Below are positions 27,106 to 36,308 of a stretch of 64,000 nucleotides of DNA, one piece after another (position 1 is the first letter of the stretch; each line of letters begins with the position of its first letter). The stretch is from Rhodoferax sp. (GTDB lineage: Bacteria > Pseudomonadota > Gammaproteobacteria > Burkholderiales > Burkholderiaceae_C): the NCBI GenBank assembly GCA_031291295.1, contig JARLJI010000137.1:62001-126000 (forward strand), given 5' to 3'. The position numbers and the translations under genes were made by a program. The notes under the pieces are model-generated. The model made no database searches. It was given only the letters and a program-made list of their open reading frames with translations, and was not told the DNA's origin.

Positions 27106-28068
27106 ATGGCACAACAAATCGACAAAAAAATCGTGGTGCTGGGCACGGGCGGCACGATTGCCGGCACGGCGGACAGCGCTGCCGACAACATTGGCTACAC
27201 GGCCGCACAGGTGGGCGTGGCGCAGTTGCTGGAGTCCATTCCGGCACTGTCGTCAGTCCTTGCCGGGCATGCGCTGATCACCGAACAGGTGGCGCAGATC
27301 GACAGCAAGGACATGAGTTTTGCCGTGTGGCAGCGACTGGCCAGCCGCGTGACGCACTGGCTGGCGCAGCCCGAGGTGCAGGGCATCGTCATCACCCATG
27401 GCACCGACACGCTGGAGGAGACCGCGTATTTTCTGCAAGCCGTCCTCAATCCGGCCAAGCCGGTGGTGCTGACCTGCGCCATGCGTCCGGCTACAGCCGT
27501 CGTGCCCGACGGGCCACAAAACGTGCTGGATGCGATGGCGGTGGCCACACACCCTGGCGCGCGTGGCGTGGTGGCGGTCTGCGCTGGCACCGTCCACAGC
27601 GCGCTCGATGTGCAAAAAGTGCATCCTTACCGGATCGATGCCTTCAACTCGGGCGATGCCGGGCCGCTCGGGTATGTGGAGGAGGGGGCACTGCGTTTGC
27701 TAAGAAATTGGCCTTCAGCCCTTGCCGAATCAAAACAGTTTGCTATTGAAAATATAGTAAACGCCGTGGACTGGCCGCGCGTGGAAATCGTCATGAACTA
27801 CGCCGGTGCCAGTGGCGCCGTGGTCGAGGCGCTGGCGGCGCAGGGTGTGCAGGGCCTGGTGGTGGCCGCCACCGGCAATGGCACGCTGCATCACGACCTG
27901 GAGACGGCGCTGCTCAAGGCCCAGCGCGCAGGCGTCAAGGTGGTGCGCGCCAGCCGCTGCAGCAATGGCCGCGTGCTCGGTCAGCCCGGTGACGCCATTC
28001 CTGATTCGCAGGGCCTGTCTGCCGTGAAGGCCCGCGTGGCGCTAATGCTGGCGTTGATGCCAGCTTGA
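27106..28068 (+). CDS. L-asparaginase
   Basis: 320 residues from MAQQIDKKIVVLGTGGTIAG. The two catalytic threonine motifs are GTGGTIAGTA (Thr17) and ITHGTDTLEETAYFL, and CAMRPATAVVPDGPQNVLDA and the Lys-containing ALDVQKVHPYRIDAFNS are also typical. It hydrolyses asparagine to aspartate and ammonia. There is no signal peptide, so it is probably cytoplasmic. Residues ~203-223 (SALAESKQFAIENIVNAV) come from a GCTAT-family repeat in frame, placed in a variable surface region. The promoter is within reach of the LexA boxes. Confidence 0.93.
   Translation: MAQQIDKKIVVLGTGGTIAGTADSAADNIGYTAAQVGVAQLLESIPALSSVLAGHALITEQVAQIDSKDMSFAVWQRLASRVTHWLAQPEVQGIVITHGTDTLEETAYFLQAVLNPAKPVVLTCAMRPATAVVPDGPQNVLDAMAVATHPGARGVVAVCAGTVHSALDVQKVHPYRIDAFNSGDAGPLGYVEEGALRLLRNWPSALAESKQFAIENIVNAVDWPRVEIVMNYAGASGAVVEALAAQGVQGLVVAATGNGTLHHDLETALLKAQRAGVKVVRASRCSNGRVLGQPGDAIPDSQGLSAVKARVALMLALMPA
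27714..27763 (+). repeat. GCTAT-family element in frame inside asparaginase
   Basis: TTCAGCCCTTGCCGAATC, then GTTTGCTATTGAAAATATAG and TAAAC. It is clearly AT-rich against its GC-rich surroundings and keeps the frame. Confidence 0.7.
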
Positions 28069-28078
28069 CGAAGCGGGC

Positions 28079-28096
28079 CGCGGCGCGAACGCCGCG
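28079..28096. terminator. possible hairpin terminator between asparaginase and adk
   Basis: CGCGGCG and CGCCGCG form a 7-bp stem with a CGAA loop in the 33-base gap of the convergent genes. No T-run follows on either strand, so termination is uncertain. Confidence 0.4.
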
Positions 28097-28101
28097 TGCG
28101 A

Positions 28102-28866
<765 letters not shown>

Positions 28867-28883
28867 TTACACCGCAGGGCTGC

Positions 28884-29672
28884 TTACGCAGCAAACAGTT
28901 TGCGCACGCGCGCCAGGTCCTGCGGCGTATCGACGCCCGAACCGGGGGCCTGCTGCGTCACGTGCACCGCAATGCGGTAGCCGTGCCACAGGGCGCGCAG
29001 TTGCTCCAGCGCCTCCGCGTCTTCGATGGGCGCTGCTGCCAGCTTGGGAAACCCGCGCAGAAAACCGGCGCGATAGCCATAGATGCCGATGTGCCGCAGC
29101 GGCGCCACCGGTGGCAGCTGCGTGACGCCTTGCGCGAAGCCGTCGCGCCACCACGGAATCGGGGCGCGGCTGAAGTACAGCGCCAGCCCCTGGCGGTCCA
29201 GCACGACCTTGACCACATTCGGGTTGACAAAATCCGCCATCGTATCGATGGCGTGCGCCGCCGTGCTCATGGCGGCCTCGGGGCGCTGCAGCAGCAGCTC
29301 GGCCACGGCATCGATCAGCGAGGGCTCGATCAGCGGCTCGTCGCCCTGCACATTGACCACGATGGCGTCGTCCGGCAAGCCGAGCAGATCGCAGGCTTCG
29401 GCCAGCCGGTCGCTGCCCGACGGGTGGTCGGCGCGGGTCAGCACCGCTTCGACGCCGTGGGCCTGGCAGGCGGTGACGATCTGTGCGCTGTCGCCGGCCA
29501 CCACCACGCGCACTGCCGGCACGCCGCCAGTGCCGGATGAACCGGATGCGCCGGACTGCATGGCGCGCTGCGCCACCCGCACCACCATGGGCGCGCCGCC
29601 GAGGTCGGCCAGCGGCTTGTTCGGCAGCCGGGTCGAGGCCAGCCGGGCCGGAATCAGGACGGTGAAGCTCAT
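28884..29672 (-). CDS. kdsB: 3-deoxy-manno-octulosonate cytidylyltransferase
   Basis: 262 residues from [20 protein letters not shown]. The nucleotidyl-transferase loop [20 protein letters not shown] and the metal site [14 protein letters not shown] are intact; [14 protein letters not shown] and [12 protein letters not shown] bind Kdo. The enzyme activates Kdo as CMP-Kdo for lipid A inner-core synthesis, so it works in the same pathway as LpxK next door. The small insertion [20 protein letters not shown] after residue 36 is low-complexity and unusual. Confidence 0.95.
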   Translation of the reverse strand: MSFTVLIPARLASTRLPNKPLADLGGAPMVVRVAQRAMQSGASGSSGTGGVPAVRVVVAGDSAQIVTACQAHGVEAVLTRADHPSGSDRLAEACDLLGLPDDAIVVNVQGDEPLIEPSLIDAVAELLLQRPEAAMSTAAHAIDTMADFVNPNVVKVVLDRQGLALYFSRAPIPWWRDGFAQGVTQLPPVAPLRHIGIYGYRAGFLRGFPKLAAAPIEDAEALEQLRALWHGYRIAVHVTQQAPGSGVDTPQDLARVRKLFAA

Positions 29673-29690
29673 GTCAACAGGTCTCTTGCC

Positions 29691-29900
29691 TCATTCCACC
29701 AGGGGCGTGCGCGCGGGCAGTTTTTCCAGCTCGTCGTCGCTCAAGGTGCGCGCCTCGTTCTCCAGCAGGATCGGAATGCCGTCGCGCACCGGATAGGCCA
29801 GCCGGGCGCTGCGCGAGATCAGTTCCTGGTGCGCGCGGTCGTAGTCGAGCGGACCCTTGGTCACGGGGCAGACCAGCAGTTCAAGAAGTTTGATATCCAT
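29691..29900 (-). CDS. Trm112-like small protein (YcaR type)
   Basis: 69 residues from [20 protein letters not shown]. Trm112/UPF0434 features are [34 protein letters not shown] and LLENEART. Only one of the usual cysteines of the zinc site (CPVTKG) is left, as in other proteobacterial YcaR proteins. Its place between lpxK and kdsB is conserved in Gram-negative bacteria. The frame is open further upstream, but similarity starts at this ATG. Confidence 0.88.
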   Translation of the reverse strand: MDIKLLELLVCPVTKGPLDYDRAHQELISRSARLAYPVRDGIPILLENEARTLSDDELEKLPARTPLVE

Positions 29901-29911
29901 CGAAAGGTGTC

Positions 29912-30913
29912 TCAGGTGGCTGTATGCGGCGATGATAGCTTTGCGTCCAGCAGCGCATCGGCGACCACGAGGAAGGCCGGCTCGGGCGCAAATTGAAGCG
30001 GTACGGCCAGCGCCGCGGGATGGCCGTGCCATAGTTTGACTGCGTCTTTTTCGGTACAAATCAGGGTGTAGCCCTTATCGGTCGTTGGCATCCAGCTATC
30101 AAAATCGTAGTGATCGGGCAACGCGATGGTGTGCGTCAAAGTCAGGCCGCGTTCGCGCAGCATGTTGAAAAACCCCTCGGGCCGAGCGATGGCCGCCACG
30201 GCAACCAGCGGCTGGCCCTGCAACTGCGTCAGGGGTATCTGCGTGCCGTCCTGCCGAACAGCGAAATCCGCCAGCGCGCGCTTTGAGGTGAAGCCGGCAA
30301 AGGCGGGGTGCGGCCCGCTGTGCAGCACCAGATCGACCGGGCGCGGCCAGGGCTCGCGCAACGGGCCTGCGGGCAGCAGGAAGCCGTTGCCGGCGCCGCG
30401 GTCGTCAAACACACAAATCTCGATGTCGCGTTGCAGCGCATAGTGCTGCAAGCCGTCGTCGCTGACGACCACCTGGGTGGCGGGATAGGCCGCGAGCAGG
30501 GCCCGGGCCGCGTCAATGCGCCGGGCCGCTACAAAAACCGGAGCGCCAGTGACGCGCCGGATCAGGGCGGGCTCGTCACCGACCTCTGAGGCCAGGCTGC
30601 CGCTTTGGGCCTCGCGGCAATCGGTTGTTTGCCGTCCGTAGCCGCGCGAGATCACACCGACGACGAGTCCTCGTGCCTGCCAGTGCTGGACCAATGCCAT
30701 GACGACCGGCGTTTTGCCGGCGCCGCCCGCCACCACGTTGCCAACCACCACGACCACCGGCAGCCGCCCGCCGACGCGGTGCGTCTTGAACACGCCCGCC
30801 CGATACAAGGCGCGCCGCATCGCGCTTAAGAAGCGGAAAACCAGGGAAACCGGCCACAGCAGCCAGGCCAGCGCGCCGCGTCGCGTCCAGGCCCGCAGCA
30901 ATGCGTCCTGCAT
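29912..30913 (-). CDS. lpxK: tetraacyldisaccharide 4'-kinase
   Basis: 333 residues from [20 protein letters not shown]. An N-terminal membrane-associating segment is followed by the P-loop [29 protein letters not shown] and the ATP-site [20 protein letters not shown]. It phosphorylates the lipid A disaccharide at the inner membrane's cytoplasmic face. A stretch near residue 277 ([20 protein letters not shown]) contains a GCTAT-family element in frame. It begins 4 bases after exbD and so belongs to that operon. Confidence 0.95.
   Translation of the reverse strand: MQDALLRAWTRRGALAWLLWPVSLVFRFLSAMRRALYRAGVFKTHRVGGRLPVVVVVGNVVAGGAGKTPVVMALVQHWQARGLVVGVISRGYGRQTTDCREAQSGSLASEVGDEPALIRRVTGAPVFVAARRIDAARALLAAYPATQVVVSDDGLQHYALQRDIEICVFDDRGAGNGFLLPAGPLREPWPRPVDLVLHSGPHPAFAGFTSKRALADFAVRQDGTQIPLTQLQGQPLVAVAAIARPEGFFNMLRERGLTLTHTIALPDHYDFDSWMPTTDKGYTLICTEKDAVKLWHGHPAALAVPLQFAPEPAFLVVADALLDAKLSSPHTAT
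30066..30110 (-). repeat. GCTAT-family element in frame inside lpxK
   Basis: TGTAGCCCTTATCGGTCG and, a few bases on, CCAGCTATCAAAATCGTAG. It encodes [14 protein letters not shown] in the essential lpxK gene. Confidence 0.65.
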
Positions 30914-30917
30914 CGCG

Positions 30918-31346
30918 CTACTTCGCGCCTGCCTTGGCCGAGGACTGGGTGGCAAAAGTGATCTGGTTCAGCCCGCTGCGCCGCGCCGCTTCCATCACGG
31001 TAATGACCGACTGGTGCGTCGCGCTGGCGTCCGCGCTGATGATGACCACGGTGTCCTTGCCGGCCTGCGCCGCCTCGGTCAGCGCCGCCGCGATGGCCTC
31101 GACGCTGTGGCCCGCGATCGGCGTCTTGTTAACCATGTAGCGCCCATCGCTGCTCACGGCCACGATGACTTCCTTGTTGTAGTCGCGCTGTGCCTCGGTG
31201 TCCGCCACCGGCAGCCTGAGCTGCATCTCGGTGAACTTGCTGTAGGTGGTGGTCAGCATCAGGAAGATCAAAATCACCAGCAGCACGTCAATGAACGGAA
31301 TCAGGTTGATCTCGGGCTCGTCCCGCTGTTTGGGCCGGAAGTTCAT
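30918..31346 (-). CDS. exbD: ExbD/TolR-family biopolymer transport protein
   Basis: 142 residues from [20 protein letters not shown]. One membrane helix (~17-37) carries the proton-pathway Asp in [18 protein letters not shown] periplasmic domain follows ([30 protein letters not shown]). It works with ExbB to harness the proton gradient for TonB-dependent uptake or for Tol-like functions. It starts 12 bases after exbB. Confidence 0.93.
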   Translation of the reverse strand: MNFRPKQRDEPEINLIPFIDVLLVILIFLMLTTTYSKFTEMQLRLPVADTEAQRDYNKEVIVAVSSDGRYMVNKTPIAGHSVEAIAAALTEAAQAGKDTVVIISADASATHQSVITVMEAARRSGLNQITFATQSSAKAGAK

Positions 31347-31358
31347 GGCGGGACTCCT

Positions 31359-31994
31359 CTACCGGCGCAAGGTGGCCAGATGCCGCACGAAGCGCTCGGC
31401 CGACAGCTCCAGCGTCAACAGGTATTCGTCGACGCGGCCGCGGAAGTAGCGCCAGAAGATCAGCGACGGGATCGCGACGATCAGCCCGAACGCGGTGTTG
31501 TACAGCGCCACCGAGATGCCGTGCGCCAGCTGCGCCGGGTTGCCCGCGCCAGTCGCGCCCAGACCGCTCGGTGCCTGCGAGCCGAAGATTTCAATCATGC
31601 CGATCACGGTGCCCAGCAGGCCCAGCAAGGGCGCGGCCGAGGCGATGGTGGCGAGTGCGCTGAGGTACTTTTCCAGCCGGTGGGCGACGCTGCGGCCGGC
31701 CCCTTCCAGGGTGGCGCGCAGATCGGCTTCGCTGCAGCGCGGGTCGATATTGAGCGCGCGCAGGCCGCTGGCCAGAATTTCACCGAGCGCCGAATTCTGT
31801 TCGAGCTGCGTCACCACATCGGGGCCCGGAACAGTCGTGCGCGACACCGCGATGGCTTCGTCGAGCAGCCGGGGCGGCGCAATTCTGGCGGTCTTCAGGC
31901 TGGTAAAGCGTTCAATGACGAGGGCCAGCGCCACGATGGAGGCGACAATGAGCGGCCAGATAGGCCAGCCTGCGGCTTGTATGATGGACAGCAA
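31359..31994 (-). CDS. exbB: ExbB/TolQ/MotA-family proton channel
   Basis: 211 residues beginning at a TTG: (M)LSIIQAAGWPIWPLIVAS. GGAGA 9 bases before supports this start and the product then begins exactly as ExbB proteins do. Three membrane segments are visible, with APLLGLLGTVIGMIEIFGS and GISVALYNTAFGLIVAIPSL as the channel signatures. The reading frame is open far upstream over a hypothetical gene on the other strand, which should be ignored. Confidence 0.92.
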   Translation of the reverse strand: MLSIIQAAGWPIWPLIVASIVALALVIERFTSLKTARIAPPRLLDEAIAVSRTTVPGPDVVTQLEQNSALGEILASGLRALNIDPRCSEADLRATLEGAGRSVAHRLEKYLSALATIASAAPLLGLLGTVIGMIEIFGSQAPSGLGATGAGNPAQLAHGISVALYNTAFGLIVAIPSLIFWRYFRGRVDEYLLTLELSAERFVRHLATLRR

Positions 31995-32099
31995 ATGGAG
32001 TCTCCGCTCTGGAATAGGGCGCGTTGGTAGCGCGAAGAAAATACATGGGTGCGGGATGGGATTATGGCTCACCGTTCCGGGATTTTGGAGAATCAGCCG

Positions 32100-33029
32100 A
32101 TGATGAATCCTTCGCACGGGGCCCCGCGTCGGCCCGCCCTGTCGGCCATCGTTCCGGCGTGGCTTGCCTGTGCGCTGCTGCTCATGGCGGGCGCCAGTGT
32201 GGCGGGCGGGCTCGAGGCGGTCAGCCCCTCCGTCTTGCGCACCCGATACGCGGCGCTGGGCCCCGAACTGGCCAGCAACCCGTTCAACGGGCCGCTGCAC
32301 CTGGACTCGGTCGAGACATCGCAGCAAAGCGAGGGCGATATCTACGCCGTGGTCGACTACCCGTTTGCCACGGTCAGCACGGCGCTGAACAGCCCTGACC
32401 GCTGGTGCGACGTGCTGATCCTGCACCTGAACACCAAATACTGCCGCGCGAAGACCCAAGGCGCGACGACCCAGCTGGACCTGAGGGTCGGCAAGAAGTT
32501 CGATCAGCCGGCGGCCGACGCCTCCCAACTGGTGTTTGCCTATCGCGCGGTGACGGTGACACCGGAATACTTCGATATCGAGCTGGATGCACCGTCGGGC
32601 CCGTTCGGCACGAGCAACTACCGCATCCTGCTCGAGGCCGTATCCATCGAGGGCGGGCGCACCTTTCTGCATCTGGGCTACGCCTTCGGTTACGGCGCGG
32701 TGAGCCACATGGCGTTACAGGCCTACCTGGCGACCGTGGGCCGCGGCAAGGTGGGCTTCACGACCTTGGGCGTGTCCCAGGCCGGCAGCCAGCCAACCTA
32801 CATCGGCGGCATGCGCGGCCTGGTGGAGCGCAACACCATGCGCTACTACCTGGCCATCGACGCTTACCTGGGGGCGCTGTCGTCTGCGCCGGCGAATCAG
32901 CTGGAAAAGAGGTTGCAGAGCTGGTTCGCGGCCACCGAAAAATACCCCCGCCAGCTGCACGAGATGGACCGGGCGGCCTATCTGGAGATGAAACGCAGCG
33001 AATACCAGCGCCAGCAAGTACCACCTTGA
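32100..33029 (+). CDS. exported protein of unknown function
   Basis: 309 residues from MMNPSHGAPRRPALSAIVPA, with a signal peptide to about residue 36 (LACALLLMAGASVAGG). GGAG at 32087-32090 is 9 bases before the start. The mature part is a single soluble domain with DIYAVVDYPFATVSTAL, RWCDVLILHLNTKYC (two close cysteines) and FGYGAVSHMALQAYLAT, and looks like a lipid- or ligand-binding helix-grip (SRPBCC-like) protein. No family can be named. It diverges from exbB. Confidence 0.8.
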   Translation: MMNPSHGAPRRPALSAIVPAWLACALLLMAGASVAGGLEAVSPSVLRTRYAALGPELASNPFNGPLHLDSVETSQQSEGDIYAVVDYPFATVSTALNSPDRWCDVLILHLNTKYCRAKTQGATTQLDLRVGKKFDQPAADASQLVFAYRAVTVTPEYFDIELDAPSGPFGTSNYRILLEAVSIEGGRTFLHLGYAFGYGAVSHMALQAYLATVGRGKVGFTTLGVSQAGSQPTYIGGMRGLVERNTMRYYLAIDAYLGALSSAPANQLEKRLQSWFAATEKYPRQLHEMDRAAYLEMKRSEYQRQQVPP

Positions 33030-33125
33030 AGTCGGCTCAAAGCATGCGGTCTGCCAGAGTCAAAGAGCCTGTCGCACATGAGGCTGTGATCGGATGGTTC
33101 CGTTGTGCTGGCTTGACGTATGAAT

Positions 33126-33139
33126 TTGATTTGCGTCAA
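33126..33139. promoter_or_regulatory. candidate FNR/ANR-type site
   Basis: TTGAT, four bases, GTCAA, one base from the TTGAT-N4-ATCAA consensus. It lies in the 257-base gap about 150 bases upstream of the small secreted protein gene. No other feature was found in that gap apart from this. Confidence 0.4.
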
Positions 33140-33286
33140 CCGGGTCGAAGCCTATGGCGTTAGAGTTGCTGAAGTACGCGTAATAACCCGTTGGATTGTT
33201 ACAACAACTCTTCATATATCGCTTTCCGGCGCAAGAAGAGTTGGTAGTATTCGAAGCGCTTCCCTTAACCCTTTGGAGAACCCTGT

Positions 33287-33643
33287 ATGAAAAAAATCCT
33301 CGTGCCCCTGAGTATCGCCATCGCCCAGCTGTTGGCTGTGAACGCCTTTGCCGCAGGCGAACCCGGAACCGGCGAAGCCGGCTCGGCTCCTGCCGTTGCC
33401 CCCGCCGGCCCCAAGGCCACCCCGGCCGAGAAGGCTGCTGCCAAGGCAAATCGCAAAGTTGAAGGTAAAGAAGCGCCCAAGGTTAACGGCGACGCCGCCG
33501 CGCCTGGCATGGACAGCACCGCCAAGGCTCCCAAAGTCAGCAAGACGGCTCGCAAAGCTGCACGCGCCAAGCGCAAGGCCGCTGCCGCTGCCGCTGTCAA
33601 GAATGGCGAGATCAAGGCCGGCGAAGGCGACACTGCAAAATAA
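33287..33643 (+). CDS. small secreted Lys/Ala-rich protein
   Basis: 118 residues: signal peptide MKKILVPLSIAIAQLLAVNA cut near FAA-GE, an Ala/Pro/Gly linker, then a strongly basic Lys/Ala region (KTARKAARAKRKAAAAAAVK). GGAG lies 9 bases before the start. The mature protein has no hydrophobic core, so it is likely disordered and may bind polyanions in the periplasm. Composition resembles histone H1 tails, but export makes DNA binding unlikely. A strong terminator follows. A similar small protein is encoded at 36848-37081. Confidence 0.8.
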   Translation: MKKILVPLSIAIAQLLAVNAFAAGEPGTGEAGSAPAVAPAGPKATPAEKAAAKANRKVEGKEAPKVNGDAAAPGMDSTAKAPKVSKTARKAARAKRKAAAAAAVKNGEIKAGEGDTAK

Positions 33644-33668
33644 TCTGCTCTGACGGCATATTTCTGCA

Positions 33669-33700
33669 AAAAATGGACCCATTCGGGTCCGTTTTTTTTT
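33669..33700 (+). terminator. terminator after the Lys/Ala-rich protein gene
   Basis: GGACCC, ATTC loop, GGGTCC, then G and a run of nine or more T. It also has A-residues before the stem, so it may work on both strands. Confidence 0.85.
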
Positions 33701-34224
33701 GGGCGGGCTCATTGCCCGATCCGCGCGCGCACGCAGGAGGTTAGTGGGGCGGCCTGCTCTCTTCGCGGACCAGCTTGTCGTCGAACTCCAGGTGCAGGCG
33801 CTTGAAGAGGCTGGCGCAGGGCGCTACCATGCGGCATTTGAAGCCGTCAGGAATGGCAAAATCCAGTCAGGCGAGAAGTACGGACGGTGGGTTTTTCGCG
33901 AAACGGCGGGACCGCCAGGGGCTGTTTTTTGACCATCCCTCTTCGAGCCGACCTTCTTTCTGAGCCCGATCAAACCCGGCTACAGTCAGCCGCAGAAGCC
34001 AACAGAAACTGTGGATAACTTTGTTGAGAAGTAGGCCCGCACCCTGTCACAGGCCGCGCCGCAGCGTGAGTGTGACAAAACGCTTACATTTTGAGCAGAA
34101 AAATAAAAAATGAAATCAAAGGCTTGCACGGCATTATCAGCATTTGCGCATGGCACTAATGCTTTGTTCTGCATGGTATCGACCGCTGTGGAGGGTTTTC
34201 GCCTGATATCGCCCGAGCCATGCC
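33701..34224. other. stretch without a convincing gene upstream of xseA
   Basis: A short plus-strand frame at 33747-33932 (ending YHAAFEAVRNGKIQSGEKYG, then RWVFRE) and another ending FLSPIKPGYSQPQKPTETVD at about 34032 look protein-like but have no start, binding site or recognised family. Both could be remnants of lost genes. The rest, 34040-34224, is AT-rich and probably holds the xseA promoter; no clear -35/-10 pair stands out. Confidence 0.45.
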
Positions 34225-35568
34225 ATGCTTGACATTCCAGCCCCAGCCTTGACGCCGCGAATCTGGCAGGTTGGCGCGCTGTGCCGCGCCGTTGCTGATG
34301 CGCTGGATGCCCGCTTCAACCCGGTCGCGGTGCGCGGCGAGATGACCAACTTCTCGCGCGCGGCCAGCGGGCACTGCTACTTCTCGATCAAGGACGAAAC
34401 CGGCCAGATCCGCTGCGCCATGTTCCGCCGCGCTGCCAGCCTGCTCGACTTTGCGCCGCGCGATGGGGAACTGGTCGAGTTGCGCGGGCGCCTGGGCGTG
34501 TACGAGCAGCGTGGCGACCTGCAACTGATCGTGGAGAGCATGAGCCGGGCCGGGCAGGGCGCGCTGTTCGAGCAGTTTCTGCGGCTCAAGGCCAAACTGG
34601 AGCAGGAGGGCTTGTTCGACGCTGCCCGCAAACGCGAACTGCCGGCCATGCCGCGCGGCATCGGTGTCGTCACATCGCTGGGCGCCGCCGCGCTGCACGA
34701 TGTGGTGACCGCGCTCAGGCGCCGCGTGCCGCACATTCCGGTGGTGGTCTCGCCCGCGCTGGTGCAGGGCGCCGGTGCGCCGGCCGATCTGGTCCGGGCA
34801 CTATCAAATTTGTATCAGCTCACGCCCGCTGGAAAAGGGCTGGCGGCCGATTCGGCTCCAAAAGAAGGCGCGACGCAGAGTCCTTGCATCGACGTGATCC
34901 TGCTGGTGCGCGGCGGCGGCTCGATGGAGGACCTGTGGGCGTTCAACGACGAGCAGCTGGCGCGCACCATCGTGCAAAGTCCGGTGCCGCTGGTCAGCGG
35001 CGTCGGCCATGAAACCGACTTCACCATTGCCGACTTTTGCGCCGACCTGCGCGCCCCCACACCCACCGCGGCCGCCGAGTTGGTGGCGCAGCCGCGCGAG
35101 GTCTGGCTCGGGGCGCTGGCGCTGGCGGGAGAGCGGCTGCACGACGCGCTGCTGCGGCAAATCGACAGCCAGAGCCAGCGCGTCGATCTGGCGGGCGCGC
35201 GGCTCGGCCGGCCCTCGGCCCTGCTGGCTAGACAGCAGCTGCGCCTGAGCCAGCAGGCGCAACGCCTGCGCTACGGTGTGCTATCAAATTTACAGCATAC
35301 AACCTCCACCCTGAAAGGGCTGGAGGCCAATTTCCCCGAAAAATTGCGGCGCGCGGCGGCCGCTGCGCAGGAGCGGCTGGCGCGTGCGCGCCTGCGCCTG
35401 GAACTGCTCGACCCGCGGCTGGTGCTGGAGCGCGGCTATGCCTGGCTGGCGGATCTGGACGGCAACGCCATCACCCGGGCCCGTCAGACCCACGTCGGCC
35501 AGGCTCTGCGCGCCACCCTTGCCGATGGCGAGGTTGATCTCACGGTGTCACCGCAGCGCCTCATTTAA
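34225..35568 (+). CDS. xseA: exodeoxyribonuclease VII large subunit
   Basis: 447 residues from MLDIPAPALTPRIWQVGALC. An N-terminal OB-fold (residues ~10-110, RGEMTNFSRAASGHCYFSIK) is followed by the nuclease domain with GVVTSLGAAALHDVVTALRR, DVILLVRGGGSMEDLWAFND, GVGHETDFTIADFCADLRAP and the C-terminal coiled coil. It degrades single-stranded DNA with XseB, which is not in the window. Two GCTAT-family repeats are kept in frame, giving the related segments LSNLYQLTPAGKGLAA and LSNLQHTTSTLKGLEA. Confidence 0.95.
   Translation: MLDIPAPALTPRIWQVGALCRAVADALDARFNPVAVRGEMTNFSRAASGHCYFSIKDETGQIRCAMFRRAASLLDFAPRDGELVELRGRLGVYEQRGDLQLIVESMSRAGQGALFEQFLRLKAKLEQEGLFDAARKRELPAMPRGIGVVTSLGAAALHDVVTALRRRVPHIPVVVSPALVQGAGAPADLVRALSNLYQLTPAGKGLAADSAPKEGATQSPCIDVILLVRGGGSMEDLWAFNDEQLARTIVQSPVPLVSGVGHETDFTIADFCADLRAPTPTAAAELVAQPREVWLGALALAGERLHDALLRQIDSQSQRVDLAGARLGRPSALLARQQLRLSQQAQRLRYGVLSNLQHTTSTLKGLEANFPEKLRRAAAAAQERLARARLRLELLDPRLVLERGYAWLADLDGNAITRARQTHVGQALRATLADGEVDLTVSPQRLI
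34800..34849 (+). repeat. GCTAT-family element in frame in xseA (first)
   Basis: ACTATCAAATTTGTATCAGC ... GGAAAAGGGCTGGCGGCC. Aligns with the second xseA copy over the whole length, anchored at both ends. Confidence 0.75.
35280..35328 (+). repeat. GCTAT-family element in frame in xseA (second)
   Basis: GCTATCAAATTTACAGCA ... TGAAAGGGCTGGAGGCC, same orientation as the first, 480 bases downstream. Confidence 0.75.
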
Positions 35569-35610
35569 TTCCTACAATCAGCGATCCCGACAACAAACCA
35601 AGAGGACCTC

Positions 35611-36192
35611 ATGGAACACACCCTGCCCGCACTGCCCTACGCGATCGACGCCCTGGCCCCCAGCTACTCCAAGGAAACCATGGAGTACCACTACGGCAAG
35701 CACCACAACGCCTATGTGGTGAACCTCAACAACCTGCAAAAGGGCACCGAATTCGAGAACATGGCACTGGAAGACATCGTCAAGAAGTCCAGCGGCGGCA
35801 TCTACAACAATTCCGCGCAAATCTGGAACCACACCTTTTTCTGGAATTGCATGAAGCCCAATGGCGGCGGTGAGCCGTCCGGCGCGCTGGCCCAGGCCAT
35901 CGCGGCCAAGTGGGGCAGCTACGCCGCCTTCAAGGAAGCGTTCGTGAAGTCGGCGGTCGGCAACTTCGGCTCGGGCTGGACTTGGCTGGTCAAGAAGGCC
36001 GATGGCTCGGTGGATATCGTCAACATGGGCGCCGCCGGCACGCCGCTGACCACGGCCGACAAGGCCCTGCTGACCGTGGACGTGTGGGAGCACGCCTACT
36101 ACATCGACTACCGCAACCTGCGCCAGAAATATGTGGAAACCTTCCTCGACAAGCTGGTGAACTGGAGCTTTGCCGAGAAGAACTTCGGCTGA
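35611..36192 (+). CDS. sodB: iron superoxide dismutase
   Basis: 193 residues from [20 protein letters not shown]. Metal ligands are His27 ([10 protein letters not shown]), the His of WNHTFFWNC, and the Asp and His of [13 protein letters not shown]. The sequence [20 protein letters not shown] and the Gln-less second shell fit the Fe type. It removes superoxide in the cytoplasm. AGAGGA before the ATG is the binding site; it follows xseA by 42 bases and ends in a strong terminator. Confidence 0.95.
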   Translation: MEHTLPALPYAIDALAPSYSKETMEYHYGKHHNAYVVNLNNLQKGTEFENMALEDIVKKSSGGIYNNSAQIWNHTFFWNCMKPNGGGEPSGALAQAIAAKWGSYAAFKEAFVKSAVGNFGSGWTWLVKKADGSVDIVNMGAAGTPLTTADKALLTVDVWEHAYYIDYRNLRQKYVETFLDKLVNWSFAEKNFG

Positions 36193-36211
36193 TAGCGGCC
36201 CGCACCCATGA

Positions 36212-36238
36212 AAAAGCCGGCAAGCGCCGGCTTTTTTG
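36212..36238 (+). terminator. sodB terminator
   Basis: AAAGCCGGC, AAGC loop, GCCGGCTTTTTT. Stem of 8 bp with A-tract before and T-tract after, so it may also end minus-strand transcripts from 36309. Confidence 0.9.
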
Positions 36239-36263
36239 TCTCCAGCAGGGATGTGTTGCGCCA

Positions 36264-36300
36264 ATAGTCCTTGCGCACTGTGCGCAAGGCGCTATCAACT
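36264..36300. repeat. GCTAT-family element with internal hairpin
   Basis: AGTCCTTGCGCACTGTGCGC followed by AAGGCGCTATCAAC. CCTTGCGCA and TGCGCAAGG form a 9-bp stem (36269-36289) with a CTG loop. It lies between sodB and the DUF192 gene. Confidence 0.5.
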
Positions 36301-36308
36301 CAGGAGCA

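Noticed and set aside
31359-32708. 449-codon minus frame including exbB
   Set aside because: Only the last 211 codons match ExbB; the rest runs antisense to the exported-protein gene and has no similarity.
33747-33932. Short frame ending YHAAFEAVRNGKIQSGEKYG
   Set aside because: Looks protein-like but has no start signal or recognised family; noted as a possible remnant only.
34010-34018. Perfect DnaA-box match TGTGGATAA
   Set aside because: A single 9-base match is expected about once per two windows of this size; no second box, AT-rich unwinding region or replication gene lies near.
34144-34170. TGGCAC-containing stretch as a sigma-54 promoter for xseA
   Set aside because: The second half (TTGC at the right distance) is missing; GG and GC are not 12 bases apart.
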